A stretch of DNA of 64,000 nucleotides from CAZXIC01 sp964640195 (GTDB taxonomy: Archaea; Iainarchaeota; Iainarchaeia; Iainarchaeales; GCA-2688035): the NCBI GenBank assembly GCA_964640195.1, contig CAZXIC010000002.1, positions 1 through 64,000 of the forward strand. The letters run 5' to 3'. Below are positions 50,895 through 59,276 of this stretch, piece after piece; position 1 is the stretch's first letter, and each line of letters begins with the position of its first letter. A program made the translations under genes and the position numbers. The notes beneath the pieces are model-generated. The model had not been told where the DNA came from and ran no database searches. It saw nothing but the letters and a program-made list of their open reading frames with translations.

Positions 50895-51938
50895 TCAGCA
50901 GCCAGTATATTGGAAGGTGCAACCGGTAACGGAATTTGCTTTGTTGCCACTGCCTGTAATGTTCGTGCATCCGCCAGTGCACTGAGCATCCCAATCAGTG
51001 CCTGAGCAGAATGTGTTTTGATACGCAATGTTGTTTGAGCCTGTGCAGTAAAAGTTTCTGGCATTGTTGCTTGCATTATTGTTGATAAAAATAATGTTGC
51101 CCGTAGTCGCATAAATGCCATACGTTCTGTTTGTAATAGTATTTTCTGCAACAAGCCGCACCGACCCCAAGTCCGGGTAAATACCATATTGACCTGCTCC
51201 AGTAATTGTGTTGCTGATTATTTCGTTGTCCCTCACCCATTCAGAGTAGATATGCCCTCCAGAAACAACGCAGTTTGAAACCCGCCCAGCAATGCCTGCC
51301 AAGTATATGGCGTAGTTACTCGCGGCTACGCTGTGCCCTGCACAATTAAGCTTCCCTCCAGTATCCGCTAAAGTTAAGCATGTATCTGAGCCGGTTGACA
51401 AATCCGCTGTAAGCACGTAGTTTCCATCAGATGTGTCGAGGAAATCGCATTCTGTTATTTTTTGTATGCCAGGTGGCTCTGTCGTTGTTCCCCTTCCCGA
51501 AATGGTTGCGCTCCTCTGCTGATCTGCGAAGTCAGTATACAAGATGTTTATTCCGCCGTCGACACTGCCTGCCCCTATGTAGCTTATTTCAGTGAAGCGC
51601 AGTTCGCTGCCTGCTGCCACCTCCAAGGGAACGGCCGGCGTGATAGCCGTGCTTTCAACGCCGTTCAGCTTGCTACCGAAAAAGTCGCCACTTGTATAGA
51701 AAAAAATTACTTCTATCGGGCCGCCTGTTGCGTTCTGGGCAACGGCAGCAACGCTTCCATCCGCACCAACACTACCGCTTTTCAACAGTATTTTGCCAGG
51801 ATTGGAGCTAGAAAAAGAAACATGCTGTGTGGGGGGCAGAGCAACAAAAATTAGCACGCCGACAATTGTTGCCACAATCACCAGCGCCCAGCCATAGGTC
51901 ATCAAGTATTCCAAACCAGCCTGCGCCCTTCTATTCAT
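50895..51938 (-). CDS. Type IV pilin-like protein fused to a right-handed beta-helix
   Basis: A 347-residue protein with a class III (pilin) leader: MNRRAQAGLEYLMTYGWALV, cleavable before QAGLE, then a hydrophobic helix (to about 33) that packs in the pilus core. Residues 35-150 form the pilin globular domain, similar to the second pilin at 55819 (shared PGKILLKSGS-type strand). From about 160 a parallel beta-helix of NosD/pectate-lyase style follows, with recurring N.I..N.I turns (NEIISNTITGAGQYGIY, AENTITNRTYGIYA, INNNASNNA) and a Cys-rich cap at the end. This would place an adhesin or carbohydrate-binding domain on a pilus. Likely processed by the prepilin peptidase at 19091. Confidence 0.75.
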   Translation of the reverse strand: MNRRAQAGLEYLMTYGWALVIVATIVGVLIFVALPPTQHVSFSSSNPGKILLKSGSVGADGSVAAVAQNATGGPIEVIFFYTSGDFFGSKLNGVESTAITPAVPLEVAAGSELRFTEISYIGAGSVDGGINILYTDFADQQRSATISGRGTTTEPPGIQKITECDFLDTSDGNYVLTADLSTGSDTCLTLADTGGKLNCAGHSVAASNYAIYLAGIAGRVSNCVVSGGHIYSEWVRDNEIISNTITGAGQYGIYPDLGSVRLVAENTITNRTYGIYATTGNIIFINNNASNNARNFYCTGSNNIAYQNTFCSGTDWDAQCTGGCTNITGSGNKANSVTGCTFQYTGC

Positions 51939-52078
51939 GCCAATGGATATGCTACAAACACATATTTAATTATTTCACTTCTGGGTGTTTTGTCGAAAAA
52001 TAGGTGAAAACAAGCCTTTAACAGGATGCAAATAGCTACGTACTCTGCAGGGGCAAACTTGTATGGATTTCTACAGGG

Positions 52079-53269
52079 CTATCGCAGGTATTTGAGCATT
52101 ACCTTTACAAGCCCTGGGTGCCTTACAAGCTTTTTTGTAACGACTTTTGCTGCTGCAACAAGGTCGCCTTCAGTTATTTTCAGGATGTCCTCCCCTGAGA
52201 TGCTCTCTGCAAGTGTTTCAAAATCCTTGTCCTGCAACTGCTCAAACATGAGGCGCTTTTTGAGAATTCCCTTAAGCTTGTTCCCACGTAGTCTGTACCA
52301 AAGCGCGTTGTACTGCTGCAAAAACCTGTGGGAGAAGTCCCTTGCCTTGAATGCCTTAATTGCCACATCTGCCGCAAGGTCCGCGGCTTCCATTGCAATG
52401 CCGATGCCGCCGCCGTGAATGGGGTTTACCTGGTGCGCTGCATCCCCTACAATGAGCAAGTTGTCTGCGGTCATGTCAGGCAGAAAGCCCCCAACAGGGA
52501 TGCAGCCGCAGTTCACTTCAATTACGCTGCCCTTGCTCAGCCCTGGCCTTGCAGCAATAAACTTGTCCAGGCAGCTTTTTGCCGTCTGCTCGCTTGTTCC
52601 AGCGATGCCGATGCCGACATTTGCATGGTGCTTTCCCTTTGGGAAAATCCACACATAGCCTCTTTTTGCAATAGCCGTTCCAAAATAGAGGTGAATCAGC
52701 TTCTCGTCCGGAATGTCAATGCCAACCATCTCGTACTGGTAACCGGAATCGTAGTCGGAAAGGCCCATTGCGGTGTTTACGCCAAGGCGCCTTCCGGTCA
52801 TTGTCTCAACGCCGTCGCAGGCAATAATCAGCGGTGCGGCATATTCGCGGATATCACCGGCTTCTTCTACCTTGACATTCACTTTTCCGCCCTTCCTCTT
52901 GAATTCAAATGCGTCTGCCTTTGTCTTAACCAGCGCGCCGCTTAACACAGCCTGCTTTGCAAGCTGTTTTTCAAAAACCCTCCGCTCCAGAATGTAGCCG
53001 CTCGTTTTTGGAAAGCGGAGCTGCAGGCTTTTTCCGCTCGGCGCATAAAGCACAGCACCGTTTATTTCCTGCACTGCCCACTTCTTGTCCGGCTTTAAGC
53101 CAAGGGTGTGAAACCAGCCGATGCCAAGCCCTTCTGCACAGCGTTTGGGCACGCCGATTTCCTGCTTCTTTTCAAGGCAGAGAACCCTGAGCTTTGCTTT
53201 TGCAAGCCTGTCCGCTGCCCTCAGCCCTGCCGGGCCAGCACCAATGACTATTGCATCAAATTCACGCAT
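52079..53269 (-). CDS. Geranylgeranyl reductase (FAD-dependent)
   Basis: Flavoprotein that saturates the geranylgeranyl chains of archaeal membrane lipids. The 396 residues begin with a GxGxxG dinucleotide fold (AIVIGAGPAGLRAADRLAKA), continue with the family's CAEG..P motif (VPKRCAEGLG, about 42-51), and contain the GDAAHQVNPIHGGGIGIAME second FAD-binding motif (about 276-295). The end is helical. The start at 53269 is 7 nt after the stop of a small ferredoxin gene, so the two form an operon and the ferredoxin probably supplies the electrons. Confidence 0.92.
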   Translation of the reverse strand: MREFDAIVIGAGPAGLRAADRLAKAKLRVLCLEKKQEIGVPKRCAEGLGIGWFHTLGLKPDKKWAVQEINGAVLYAPSGKSLQLRFPKTSGYILERRVFEKQLAKQAVLSGALVKTKADAFEFKRKGGKVNVKVEEAGDIREYAAPLIIACDGVETMTGRRLGVNTAMGLSDYDSGYQYEMVGIDIPDEKLIHLYFGTAIAKRGYVWIFPKGKHHANVGIGIAGTSEQTAKSCLDKFIAARPGLSKGSVIEVNCGCIPVGGFLPDMTADNLLIVGDAAHQVNPIHGGGIGIAMEAADLAADVAIKAFKARDFSHRFLQQYNALWYRLRGNKLKGILKKRLMFEQLQDKDFETLAESISGEDILKITEGDLVAAAKVVTKKLVRHPGLVKVMLKYLR

Positions 53270-53276
53270 CTGCTGT

Positions 53277-53456
53277 TCACTTCACAATTTTTGACATCGC
53301 GCCGACAGGGCAAATTTTTATGCAGTTGCCACAGTCTATGCACTTTGCGTTGTCAACCGCAATCTTTGTTTCGTGCAGCTCAAGGGCCATTGCCGGGCAG
53401 GAGCCAACACAGCCTCCGCAGTAGCAGCACAGTCCTGCGTTATTTTTTACAGCCAA
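53277..53456 (-). CDS. Small 2[4Fe-4S] ferredoxin
   Basis: A 59-residue ferredoxin that was too short for ordinary length cut-offs. Two full cluster motifs are visible: CCYCGGCVGSCP (C10 or C11, C13, C16, C20) and CIDCGNCIKICP (C39, C42, C45, C49). The only usable start is a TTG at 53456; the frame has a stop upstream. It runs into the geranylgeranyl reductase gene with a 7-nt gap, which suggests it is that enzyme's electron donor. Divergent from hypC. Confidence 0.85.
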   Translation of the reverse strand: MAVKNNAGLCCYCGGCVGSCPAMALELHETKIAVDNAKCIDCGNCIKICPVGAMSKIVK

Positions 53457-53492
53457 ATTGCAGCAACTCCAGAAAAGAATAGGTTAAAAAAG

Positions 53493-53502
53493 TATTTTTA
53501 AA
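53493..53502 (+). promoter_or_regulatory. TATA box of hypC (leaderless)
   Basis: TATTTTTAAA centred about 27 nt before the GTG start of hypC. With the normal TATA-to-start distance, transcription begins at or within a few nt of the start codon, so the hypC message is probably leaderless. Confidence 0.5.
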
Positions 53503-53524
53503 GTAGTATTTTCAGGCGATTTGG

Positions 53525-53728
53525 GTGTGCCTTGCTATTCCGGCAAAGGTAATTGAACTGAGAGACAAGGGCAAAAAAGCCCTTATTGAACAGCCAGGGG
53601 TAAAGAGGCAGGTATTGAATGCCTTGGGCTCCCTGCGGAAGGGGGAATTCGTTTTAGTGCAGCAGGGGTTCATTGTCGAAAGGGTAAGCGAGAAAGAGGC
53701 AATGGAAGCCTGGGCTCTAATGCGCTAG
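53525..53728 (+). CDS. hypC: Hydrogenase maturation chaperone HypC
   Basis: HypC family chaperone that carries the Fe(CN)2CO unit and delivers it to the hydrogenase large subunit. The protein is 67 residues, begins MCLAIPAKVIEL, and so has the essential Cys2 directly after the initiator. The rest is the OB-like beta-barrel. The start is GTG; a TATA element lies 27 nt upstream. The 3' end overlaps the convergent DUF6390 gene by 12 nt. The other hyp genes (hypA, B, D, E, F) are not in the window. Confidence 0.95.
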   Translation: MCLAIPAKVIELRDKGKKALIEQPGVKRQVLNALGSLRKGEFVLVQQGFIVERVSEKEAMEAWALMR

Positions 53729-54409
53729 GGCATGCAAATTTTTAATTGTGTAATTCTGCAAATTGCGCAACTGCTTTCTTGCTAGAGGCTCAATTGCGCT
53801 GCCCCAGTGAACTGCCGCAAAAGCGGCTTCGTTCAAATGCAGGCTGAAGGGGTTTTGAATTGTTTTGGTTTTTTCTTTCAGTTTCAGTTCGGCTGCCTCT
53901 GCAAACAATTCAATCCCCTTTACCCTTATTCCATTCTTCGTCTCCCCTTTTACGGCAGCCCATTGGACAAGGCAGTTGCTTAGATTTGCCACAACCGGCT
54001 CCACTTTGGGGCTGATGAAGTTAACGTACAAAACATGGGACGAGTGGTGGGGCAGCAGTGCATCAGGCAGTTCAGCTGCTTTCTTTTCTGCAATGCTCCT
54101 GGGCAAGCCGAACCGCTGGAAGGAAAGCAGTGTTTTCTGCAGTTCACTGTACTGCACGTTTTCAAGCAGCTTATTGCCAAGCCAGTATGCCTCTACAACC
54201 TCTGCATCAAAGGGCTGCAGGCTGTTGACTCTTGCAATCAGTTCAAGGTAAGGGTAAAGGGCGTAAAACCTGGTTAATAATTTTTTTGCGTCAGCTGCCA
54301 GCTCTTCTGTTGGCTTTTGCGTGAACCGCATGAAGGTTCGCCAGCTTTCCGCTGGACCGCAGTAGCCGAGCCTGTTTGCCGGCATGGCGTAAAGGCAGGC
54401 TCTCCTCAA
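53717..54409 (-). CDS. Hydrogenase-associated DUF6390 family protein
   Basis: A 230-residue protein of the family found beside [NiFe] hydrogenases in bacteria and archaea, function unknown. The signature NRLGYCGP is at about residues 11-18, followed by the family's 'YPYLELIA..N....D..VVEAYWLGN.LL' stretch (about 55-90). The frame is open to 54502, but that would overlap the upstream transporter gene by 89 nt. A TTG at 54409, 4 nt after its stop, places the motif correctly. It may assist hydrogenase assembly. Convergent with hypC. Confidence 0.75.
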   Translation of the reverse strand: MRRACLYAMPANRLGYCGPAESWRTFMRFTQKPTEELAADAKKLLTRFYALYPYLELIARVNSLQPFDAEVVEAYWLGNKLLENVQYSELQKTLLSFQRFGLPRSIAEKKAAELPDALLPHHSSHVLYVNFISPKVEPVVANLSNCLVQWAAVKGETKNGIRVKGIELFAEAAELKLKEKTKTIQNPFSLHLNEAAFAAVHWGSAIEPLARKQLRNLQNYTIKNLHALAH

Positions 54410-54413
54410 CGCA

Positions 54414-55376
54414 TTAATTTCGCTCTGCTGCAATCGAAAGCCCCTTTGATTTGCTTGCATGCAGGAAGTAACCGAACCCGGCAATGATGAAGACGCCTGC
54501 AATTATTAGCAGCAGTCCAAAAGCCTGGCTCAAGCCAAGGCTTTCCCCCAAAAAGGCAAAGGAAAGGAAAACAGTAACTGGCTGCGCCAGCAGCAGGACA
54601 GCTGCTGCCTTATGCACTGGCAGGTAGCGCAAGCCGCTGTACCAAGAGAGAACATATGCGAACAGGAAGCCTGAGGTAAGCAGCACCCACTGCATTTGCG
54701 GAAGCGTCAAGGAAAATGCAGCTGGCAGCTGGTTGGTAAACAGCAGGAAGAGGAGAATAAATGTGCTGCCAAAGAACATCCTGCCAAATGCAACAGTTGT
54801 GCCACGTAAGTGCCTGAGGGCGTGCTTTGCAATGGTGTTCTCGGCTGCCCAGAGAAGCGTTGCAATTAAAACCAGCGCTTCTGGAAAACCAAAGGATGAT
54901 AGGCTGAAAAACAGGCTGTTGCCTGCAAGCAGCAGTGCTGCCCCAAGCAGGTAGTTTCTGCTGATTTTCTCCTTAAGTAAAACAGTGGCGAAAATCGCGG
55001 TCCAGATGAAAAGGGTTTTATGCAGGAAGCCTGCGTTAATCGCTGTTGTGAAGCGCAGGGCGTAGAAGAACAGGAGAAAAGGGGCAGAGCCACCAATTAA
55101 TCCGATTGCCGCAAGCTTCCCTAACTGCCTTCTTGAAAGGCTTTTAAGCGCGGGAAGCTCTCTAACAGCCAGAAGCAGTGAGAACAGGAAAACCGCGACA
55201 ACCGCATTCTTCAGAAAAGTGAAGACAGAGGGGTTTATCCCCTTCACAGCAAAACTGTTTGCAAAAATGCTGGCACCGCTAACTGCAGCTGTCAACAGCA
55301 CCAACAATAAACCTTTTTTCTCACGAAAAAAGCTTTGGGGAAAAATGCCCTGGGCAAAGCCTTTTCTTTCGTTCAT
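54414..55376 (-). CDS. EamA/DMT-family transporter
   Basis: A 320-residue membrane protein with ten predicted helices in two halves of five, as in EamA (drug/metabolite transporter) proteins. Helices alternate with short loops. Typical is the proline/glycine-rich end of helix 9 (LLAQPVTVFLSFAFLGESLG), the conserved 'E.l...q..G..lI..Gv' motif of the family. The substrate cannot be read from sequence. It stops 4 nt before the DUF6390 start, so the two share a transcript, which is interesting since the operon is otherwise hydrogenase related. The start is an ATG at 55376 in an AT-rich spacer. Confidence 0.88.
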   Translation of the reverse strand: MNERKGFAQGIFPQSFFREKKGLLLVLLTAAVSGASIFANSFAVKGINPSVFTFLKNAVVAVFLFSLLLAVRELPALKSLSRRQLGKLAAIGLIGGSAPFLLFFYALRFTTAINAGFLHKTLFIWTAIFATVLLKEKISRNYLLGAALLLAGNSLFFSLSSFGFPEALVLIATLLWAAENTIAKHALRHLRGTTVAFGRMFFGSTFILLFLLFTNQLPAAFSLTLPQMQWVLLTSGFLFAYVLSWYSGLRYLPVHKAAAVLLLAQPVTVFLSFAFLGESLGLSQAFGLLLIIAGVFIIAGFGYFLHASKSKGLSIAAERN

Positions 55377-55425
55377 TACGAAGAATTTATACTAAAAGGG
55401 TTAAAAAATTTATTGGAAAGCCTGC

Positions 55426-55815
55426 ATGAAGAGAAAGGTTTTTGTTTTCGGAAACCCGCTGGTTGAACAGGATTCCCTTGCACTAAAAGTAGCGGAGTGC
55501 CTGCAGGGGAAAATTCCGGGCGTGCTGTTCAAAGCTGTTGATGCGTTGGAGCAGGTAAAAGAAAAAGAAAACTTATACATAATGGATGTTGCCCTTGGGG
55601 CTGAAAAAGTGCGGTTGCTCAGCAACTTGGATGAGCTGCAAACAGCACAGCCTCTGAGCGGGCATGACTTTGACCTGGCAATGGAATTAAAGTTGCTGCG
55701 CAAGGTTGGAAAGCTGAAGGAAGTGAAAATAATCTCTATCCCTGCTTCTTTTGGGCTGGAAAAAGCCACAGAAGAAGTGGAAAAGCTGCTCAGGAAAATG
55801 GAAATGGGCGATTGA
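55426..55815 (+). CDS. Hydrogenase maturation endopeptidase
   Basis: Nickel-dependent protease of the HyaD/HycI type that removes the C-terminal extension of the hydrogenase large subunit once the metals are in place. The 129 residues have GNPLVEQDSLA (8-18, E14/D16), YIMDVALG (D54) and SGHDFDLA (79-86, H80), positions corresponding to the metal ligands of the family. The protein is short but complete. It lies divergently between the DMT transporter and a pilin gene. Its probable substrate is the product of the gene at 56382, whose C-terminus carries a short extension after the last metal-binding residue. Confidence 0.85.
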   Translation: MKRKVFVFGNPLVEQDSLALKVAECLQGKIPGVLFKAVDALEQVKEKENLYIMDVALGAEKVRLLSNLDELQTAQPLSGHDFDLAMELKLLRKVGKLKEVKIISIPASFGLEKATEEVEKLLRKMEMGD

Positions 55816-55818
55816 CCA

Positions 55819-56304
55819 TCAGCCGCCAAGGCTGCCTGAAGCAATGATAGCCGCACTTGCCTCCAAGCCAAAGGTGTCCCTGTAAACCAGGTCAATCCTG
55901 CCGTTTACCCCGCCGCTTGCAGGAGCATCAATGTTCTTTAAATGCATTTCGCCTCCGGCAGCAATCCAGGCATTCAGACTGCCTGAAATAGGGATTCCGT
56001 TCAAAGTAGCGGCTTCGTTTCCAGCAGCGGGAGAATCGCTGAAATCAGAGGCGAGTGTAACAGAGGTAATCCTGAGCGGGCTGTCAGTCGTATTCTGCAA
56101 AATAAGCGAAACGTTGTCAACATTGCTGTCCGTGAGAATACTGCCTGACTTAACCAGAATCTTGCCGGTATTGCTTAAGAAGGCAACCCTTGGAGCTGGC
56201 GGCGTTGCAACAAAGACAAGGATGCCGACAACTGTTGCCACAAGCACCAGCGCCCAGCCGTAAGCCATCACGTATTCTAAGCCGGCTTGTGCTCTGCCAT
56301 TCAT
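55819..56304 (-). CDS. Type IV pilin-like protein
   Basis: A 161-residue pilin-like protein with a class III leader: MNGRAQAGLEYVMAYGWALV, cleavage expected before QAGLE, then the hydrophobic core helix (to about 31). The globular part (about 32-161) aligns with the start of the pilin/beta-helix fusion at 50895 (shared GKILVKSGS and a T/D-rich beta segment) but ends without a helix domain. The Met chosen (56304) precedes the short basic RA leader; an upstream Met would lengthen it unnaturally. It converges with the maturation protease, 3 nt between stops. It may be the major pilin and the fusion a minor, adhesive one. Confidence 0.8.
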   Translation of the reverse strand: MNGRAQAGLEYVMAYGWALVLVATVVGILVFVATPPAPRVAFLSNTGKILVKSGSILTDSNVDNVSLILQNTTDSPLRITSVTLASDFSDSPAAGNEAATLNGIPISGSLNAWIAAGGEMHLKNIDAPASGGVNGRIDLVYRDTFGLEASAAIIASGSLGG

Positions 56305-56381
56305 ACAAATCAATTAAGAATATAAAATTTGAATATTTAATCCTTCCTTTTTGGGGTTTTGTGTAAAAAACACGAGTTAAA

Positions 56382-57671
56382 TCATTTCTTCTCCCAATTC
56401 ACCCTTAGAAAGTGGGTTGCACAGCTAATGCAGGGGTCGTATGCTCTGACCAGTTTCTCTATCTGCAAATTTGCTCTTTCTTGGGGCATAGGGAGCAGCG
56501 TTGGGATGAATTCCCGCAAATCCGACTCAATGTTCCTGCTGTTCTGCAGTGTTGGGACAACAATGTTTGCTTCCCTCACAAACCCCTTGGAATCAAAGCT
56601 GTAGTAGTGGTATAGAGTGCCTCTCGGCGCCTCTGTTACGCCGATGCCATGTGATTCCCTTGCCTTGATTTCAGCCATCGGCTCTTTCCTGATCTGCAGC
56701 AGTTCAATTATTTCAATGCAGGATTCAATGCACTGCAGCAGTTCAATTGCTTGGGCGATGTTGTTGTAATAAATTTGGTGGGTTGGAAAGCGCAGTTTTA
56801 AGTCCCGCATGATTTTCTTTGCGCTGTCGCAAAGCTCTTTTTGGTTGAGGTTTATTCTCGCCAGGGCTCCAACCCTGTATTCCCCGCCGTTAAACCTCGC
56901 CTGCCTTGCAGTGGAGTAGGGGACAACAAATTCCCTTACGTGGTTTAGGTATTCCTCTTCCGGCACGACTGTGCCGTCGCTGCAGTGTATTTGGCCACAT
57001 AGCAAGCAGTACTTGTTGCCAACAAGGCTGACACTTTCGGTTTTCCTTGCAAAAGCAAACTGCTCCCTGAAAGATGCGAACAACTCTATTACATCGACAG
57101 CAATCTTCTTTGCCTTTCGGAGTTCAGGCAGCAGGGCATCCAACTGCTGCTGCCTTGGCAGCAGGGTAAATCCCCCTGGCCTAATGTTAACTGTCTGGTA
57201 GATTCTGCCCCCAAGGGCCTTTATTAAATCTGTCCCGACCTTCTTCAAATCAAGCGCCCAGTGGATGTACTTGTGCTCTTTTCCCTGGAAATGCAAAGCG
57301 CTCTCCCTTCCCAGAAAGTCTGGCAGGGCAAGAAACAACAGGTGCAAGGAATGGCTTTTGATGAATTCAGCGTTTACTGCAAGCTCCCTCAGCAGCATTG
57401 TCTGGTCAGACGGCTTTACTGAAAATGCTTTCTCAACTGCCTCAATCGCTGTGCTCAGGTGTGAAACGCTGCAAAGACCGCAGATCCTGCTTACAATCAG
57501 CGGAATCTGCGAATAGTGCCTGCCAACCAAGATTTGCTCAAAGAAGCGCTGCCCTTCGTAAATCTGCAGTTCACACTTCTCAACCTTTCCATTGCGGAGC
57601 ATAACATCCAGGTTTGCGTGCCCCTCAACCTTGGTGATTTCTTTTATTGAAAAATGCCCTGTCCTGCGCAT
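56382..57671 (-). CDS. hydA: [NiFe] hydrogenase large subunit (sulfhydrogenase alpha)
   Basis: Catalytic subunit of a cytoplasmic group 3b-type hydrogenase. The 429 residues carry the two nickel-iron motifs: RICGLCSVSH (62-71; C64, C67) and DPCISCATH (412-420; C414, C417, H420). After H420 a nine-residue tail (FLRVNWEKK) remains, the extension that the maturation protease removes. Its ATG directly follows the small-subunit stop (0 nt). The gene is last in hydB-G-D-A, the same order as the Pyrococcus sulfhydrogenase I operon. Role: evolving H2 from NAD(P)H or the reverse; a sulfur-reducing side activity is known in Pyrococcus. Confidence 0.96.
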   Translation of the reverse strand: MRRTGHFSIKEITKVEGHANLDVMLRNGKVEKCELQIYEGQRFFEQILVGRHYSQIPLIVSRICGLCSVSHLSTAIEAVEKAFSVKPSDQTMLLRELAVNAEFIKSHSLHLLFLALPDFLGRESALHFQGKEHKYIHWALDLKKVGTDLIKALGGRIYQTVNIRPGGFTLLPRQQQLDALLPELRKAKKIAVDVIELFASFREQFAFARKTESVSLVGNKYCLLCGQIHCSDGTVVPEEEYLNHVREFVVPYSTARQARFNGGEYRVGALARINLNQKELCDSAKKIMRDLKLRFPTHQIYYNNIAQAIELLQCIESCIEIIELLQIRKEPMAEIKARESHGIGVTEAPRGTLYHYYSFDSKGFVREANIVVPTLQNSRNIESDLREFIPTLLPMPQERANLQIEKLVRAYDPCISCATHFLRVNWEKK

Positions 57672-58442
57672 TCACTTCCCCCCCTCTAATTCCTTCTGCA
57701 GCTCTTTTGGCAAGGGATTGAAGTAGGTGAAAAGGTTGTAGCGCTGCCGCTTGCTTATGCCAAGTTCCTTGAACAGCTGGTTTAATGCAGAAAAGTTTGC
57801 GTCCTTGGTAAAGCCCCTGCAGCCGATGCACTGCGCATTCTGGCTTGGGCACAGGGCAGCGCAGCCGGCATAGCTCACGGGCCCAAGGCAGGGTATGCCT
57901 TTCAAAAGAAGGCAGGGATTCTCCTGCTGCTTGCATTCAAAGCAGACAGGCACTTCTTGCAGCCTGGGCTTTTTAGCATGGAGGTAGTTGTTCAGGAAAT
58001 CGAGGAATTCCTGTTCGTTGATTGAGCAGCCCTGTAGCAGGTAGTCAACCTGCACGAAAGCAGAAAGGGGATACGCCTTCTCATACACTGGCTTTATCGC
58101 AGCCCTGCGCAGTTTCTCCCGCAATTCAGCCTGGAGCGCATTCCTTATTCCTGGGGTGCCTGCAATTGTTGCACAGGCACCGAGCGCGACAAGGCAGTTG
58201 CTTTTCTCCCTGACATAGTGCAGCTTGTTCAGGTCAGCTTTGCTTACAACACTGCCCTCCACAAATGCAATGTCCAGCCTGTGTGCTTTTTCCTTCGGCT
58301 TTTCAAGCAGCAGCCTTGATTCAACTATTTCAATCTGCTTGAATGCCTGCAAAAGCTTTTCCTCCAAGTCAAGCACTGCCAGCTCGCAGCCCTCGCAGCA
58401 GGTAAGCGAGAAAAAACCGATTTTGAGCTTTTTCCTGGCCAA
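57672..58442 (-). CDS. hydD: [NiFe] hydrogenase small subunit (sulfhydrogenase delta)
   Basis: Electron-transfer subunit pairing with HydA. The 256 residues have the proximal cluster motif SLTCCEGCELAVLDL (C16 and C19 as CxxC), a GACATIAGTPG segment (about 90-100) with the third ligand and the C-terminal Cys groups (CFECKQQENPC; PCLGPVSYAGCAALC; CIGCRG) that bind the medial and distal clusters. No Tat leader is present, as expected for a cytoplasmic group 3b enzyme. It abuts HydA with no spacer and follows HydG by 3 nt, all translationally coupled. Confidence 0.95.
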   Translation of the reverse strand: MARKKLKIGFFSLTCCEGCELAVLDLEEKLLQAFKQIEIVESRLLLEKPKEKAHRLDIAFVEGSVVSKADLNKLHYVREKSNCLVALGACATIAGTPGIRNALQAELREKLRRAAIKPVYEKAYPLSAFVQVDYLLQGCSINEQEFLDFLNNYLHAKKPRLQEVPVCFECKQQENPCLLLKGIPCLGPVSYAGCAALCPSQNAQCIGCRGFTKDANFSALNQLFKELGISKRQRYNLFTYFNPLPKELQKELEGGK

Positions 58443-58445
58443 ACC

Positions 58446-59276
58446 TCAATCCTCCCTCACAGGCATTCTCCTCAATTCCTCTCCGCTAAAGACAGGGCCG
58501 TCAGTGCAAACCCTTTTGTCGCCGATATTGCAGTGGGCGCAGTAGCCAACGCCGCAGTGCATTCTCCTTTCAAGCGATGCAAACAGCTGCTTGTCCTGGA
58601 AGCCATGTTTGTGCAGCTCAATTAATGCAAAATGAAGCATTACCGGCGGTCCGCAGAGCAGGCAGACGGTGTTCCTAACAGGCAGCTCTATTTTGTTGAA
58701 CAATTTTGTTACAACCCCGGTGTAGCCTTTCCATTCAGGGGTTGGCTCGTCAACAGTAACAAGCACATGCATCTTCTTTTCCTTTTCCCATTGCATCAGG
58801 TCTTGCTTGAACAGCATTTCTTTCGGGCTATTGCAGCCGAAGAAAATAAAGGCTTCACCGAATTCCTCTTTCTTTTCCCGGAAAGCGCAGACACTACTCC
58901 TTAATGGCGCGAAGCCGCAGCCGCCTGCAACGAACAACATGTTTTTTCCCCTGAAGCGCTGCAGTGGAAAGCCGTTTCCAAACGGCCCCCTCAAGCCGAT
59001 TTCATCCCCTTTCCGCAACTGGTGCATTGCATTGCTGGTGTTGCCAACATTTGCAACAGTAAAGGAAATTGAATCTGTTTTATACGGCGAGGAGCTGATG
59101 CTGATTGGCATTTCCCCAAAACCAAAAACGCTTACCATCATGAACGTTCCAGGCGAAAAAAGGAATTTTTTTTGAAGAGCCGCGTCAAGGAATCTTACTG
59201 TAAAAGTTTTAATGCCTGCTGTTTCGCGCTTGACACCAGTTATCTTTGCCCCCAGGGGTGTTTCTGGTGCAATCAT
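58446..59276 (-). CDS. hydG: Hydrogenase FAD/NAD(P)-binding subunit (sulfhydrogenase gamma)
   Basis: Ferredoxin-NADP reductase-like subunit that links hydrogenase to NAD(P)H. The 276 residues begin with an FAD-binding barrel (MPISISSSPYKTDSISFTVA, about 74-93), continue with a GPFGNGFPL loop and a NAD(P)-binding GGCGFAPLRS motif (about 117-127) and end with the [2Fe-2S] site CGVGYCAHCNIG plus VCTDGPVF. Overlaps HydB's stop by 4 nt (ATGA) and is followed by HydD at 3 nt. The name hydG follows the Pyrococcus operon and is unrelated to the FeFe-hydrogenase maturase of the same name. Confidence 0.93.
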   Translation of the reverse strand: MIAPETPLGAKITGVKRETAGIKTFTVRFLDAALQKKFLFSPGTFMMVSVFGFGEMPISISSSPYKTDSISFTVANVGNTSNAMHQLRKGDEIGLRGPFGNGFPLQRFRGKNMLFVAGGCGFAPLRSSVCAFREKKEEFGEAFIFFGCNSPKEMLFKQDLMQWEKEKKMHVLVTVDEPTPEWKGYTGVVTKLFNKIELPVRNTVCLLCGPPVMLHFALIELHKHGFQDKQLFASLERRMHCGVGYCAHCNIGDKRVCTDGPVFSGEELRRMPVRED

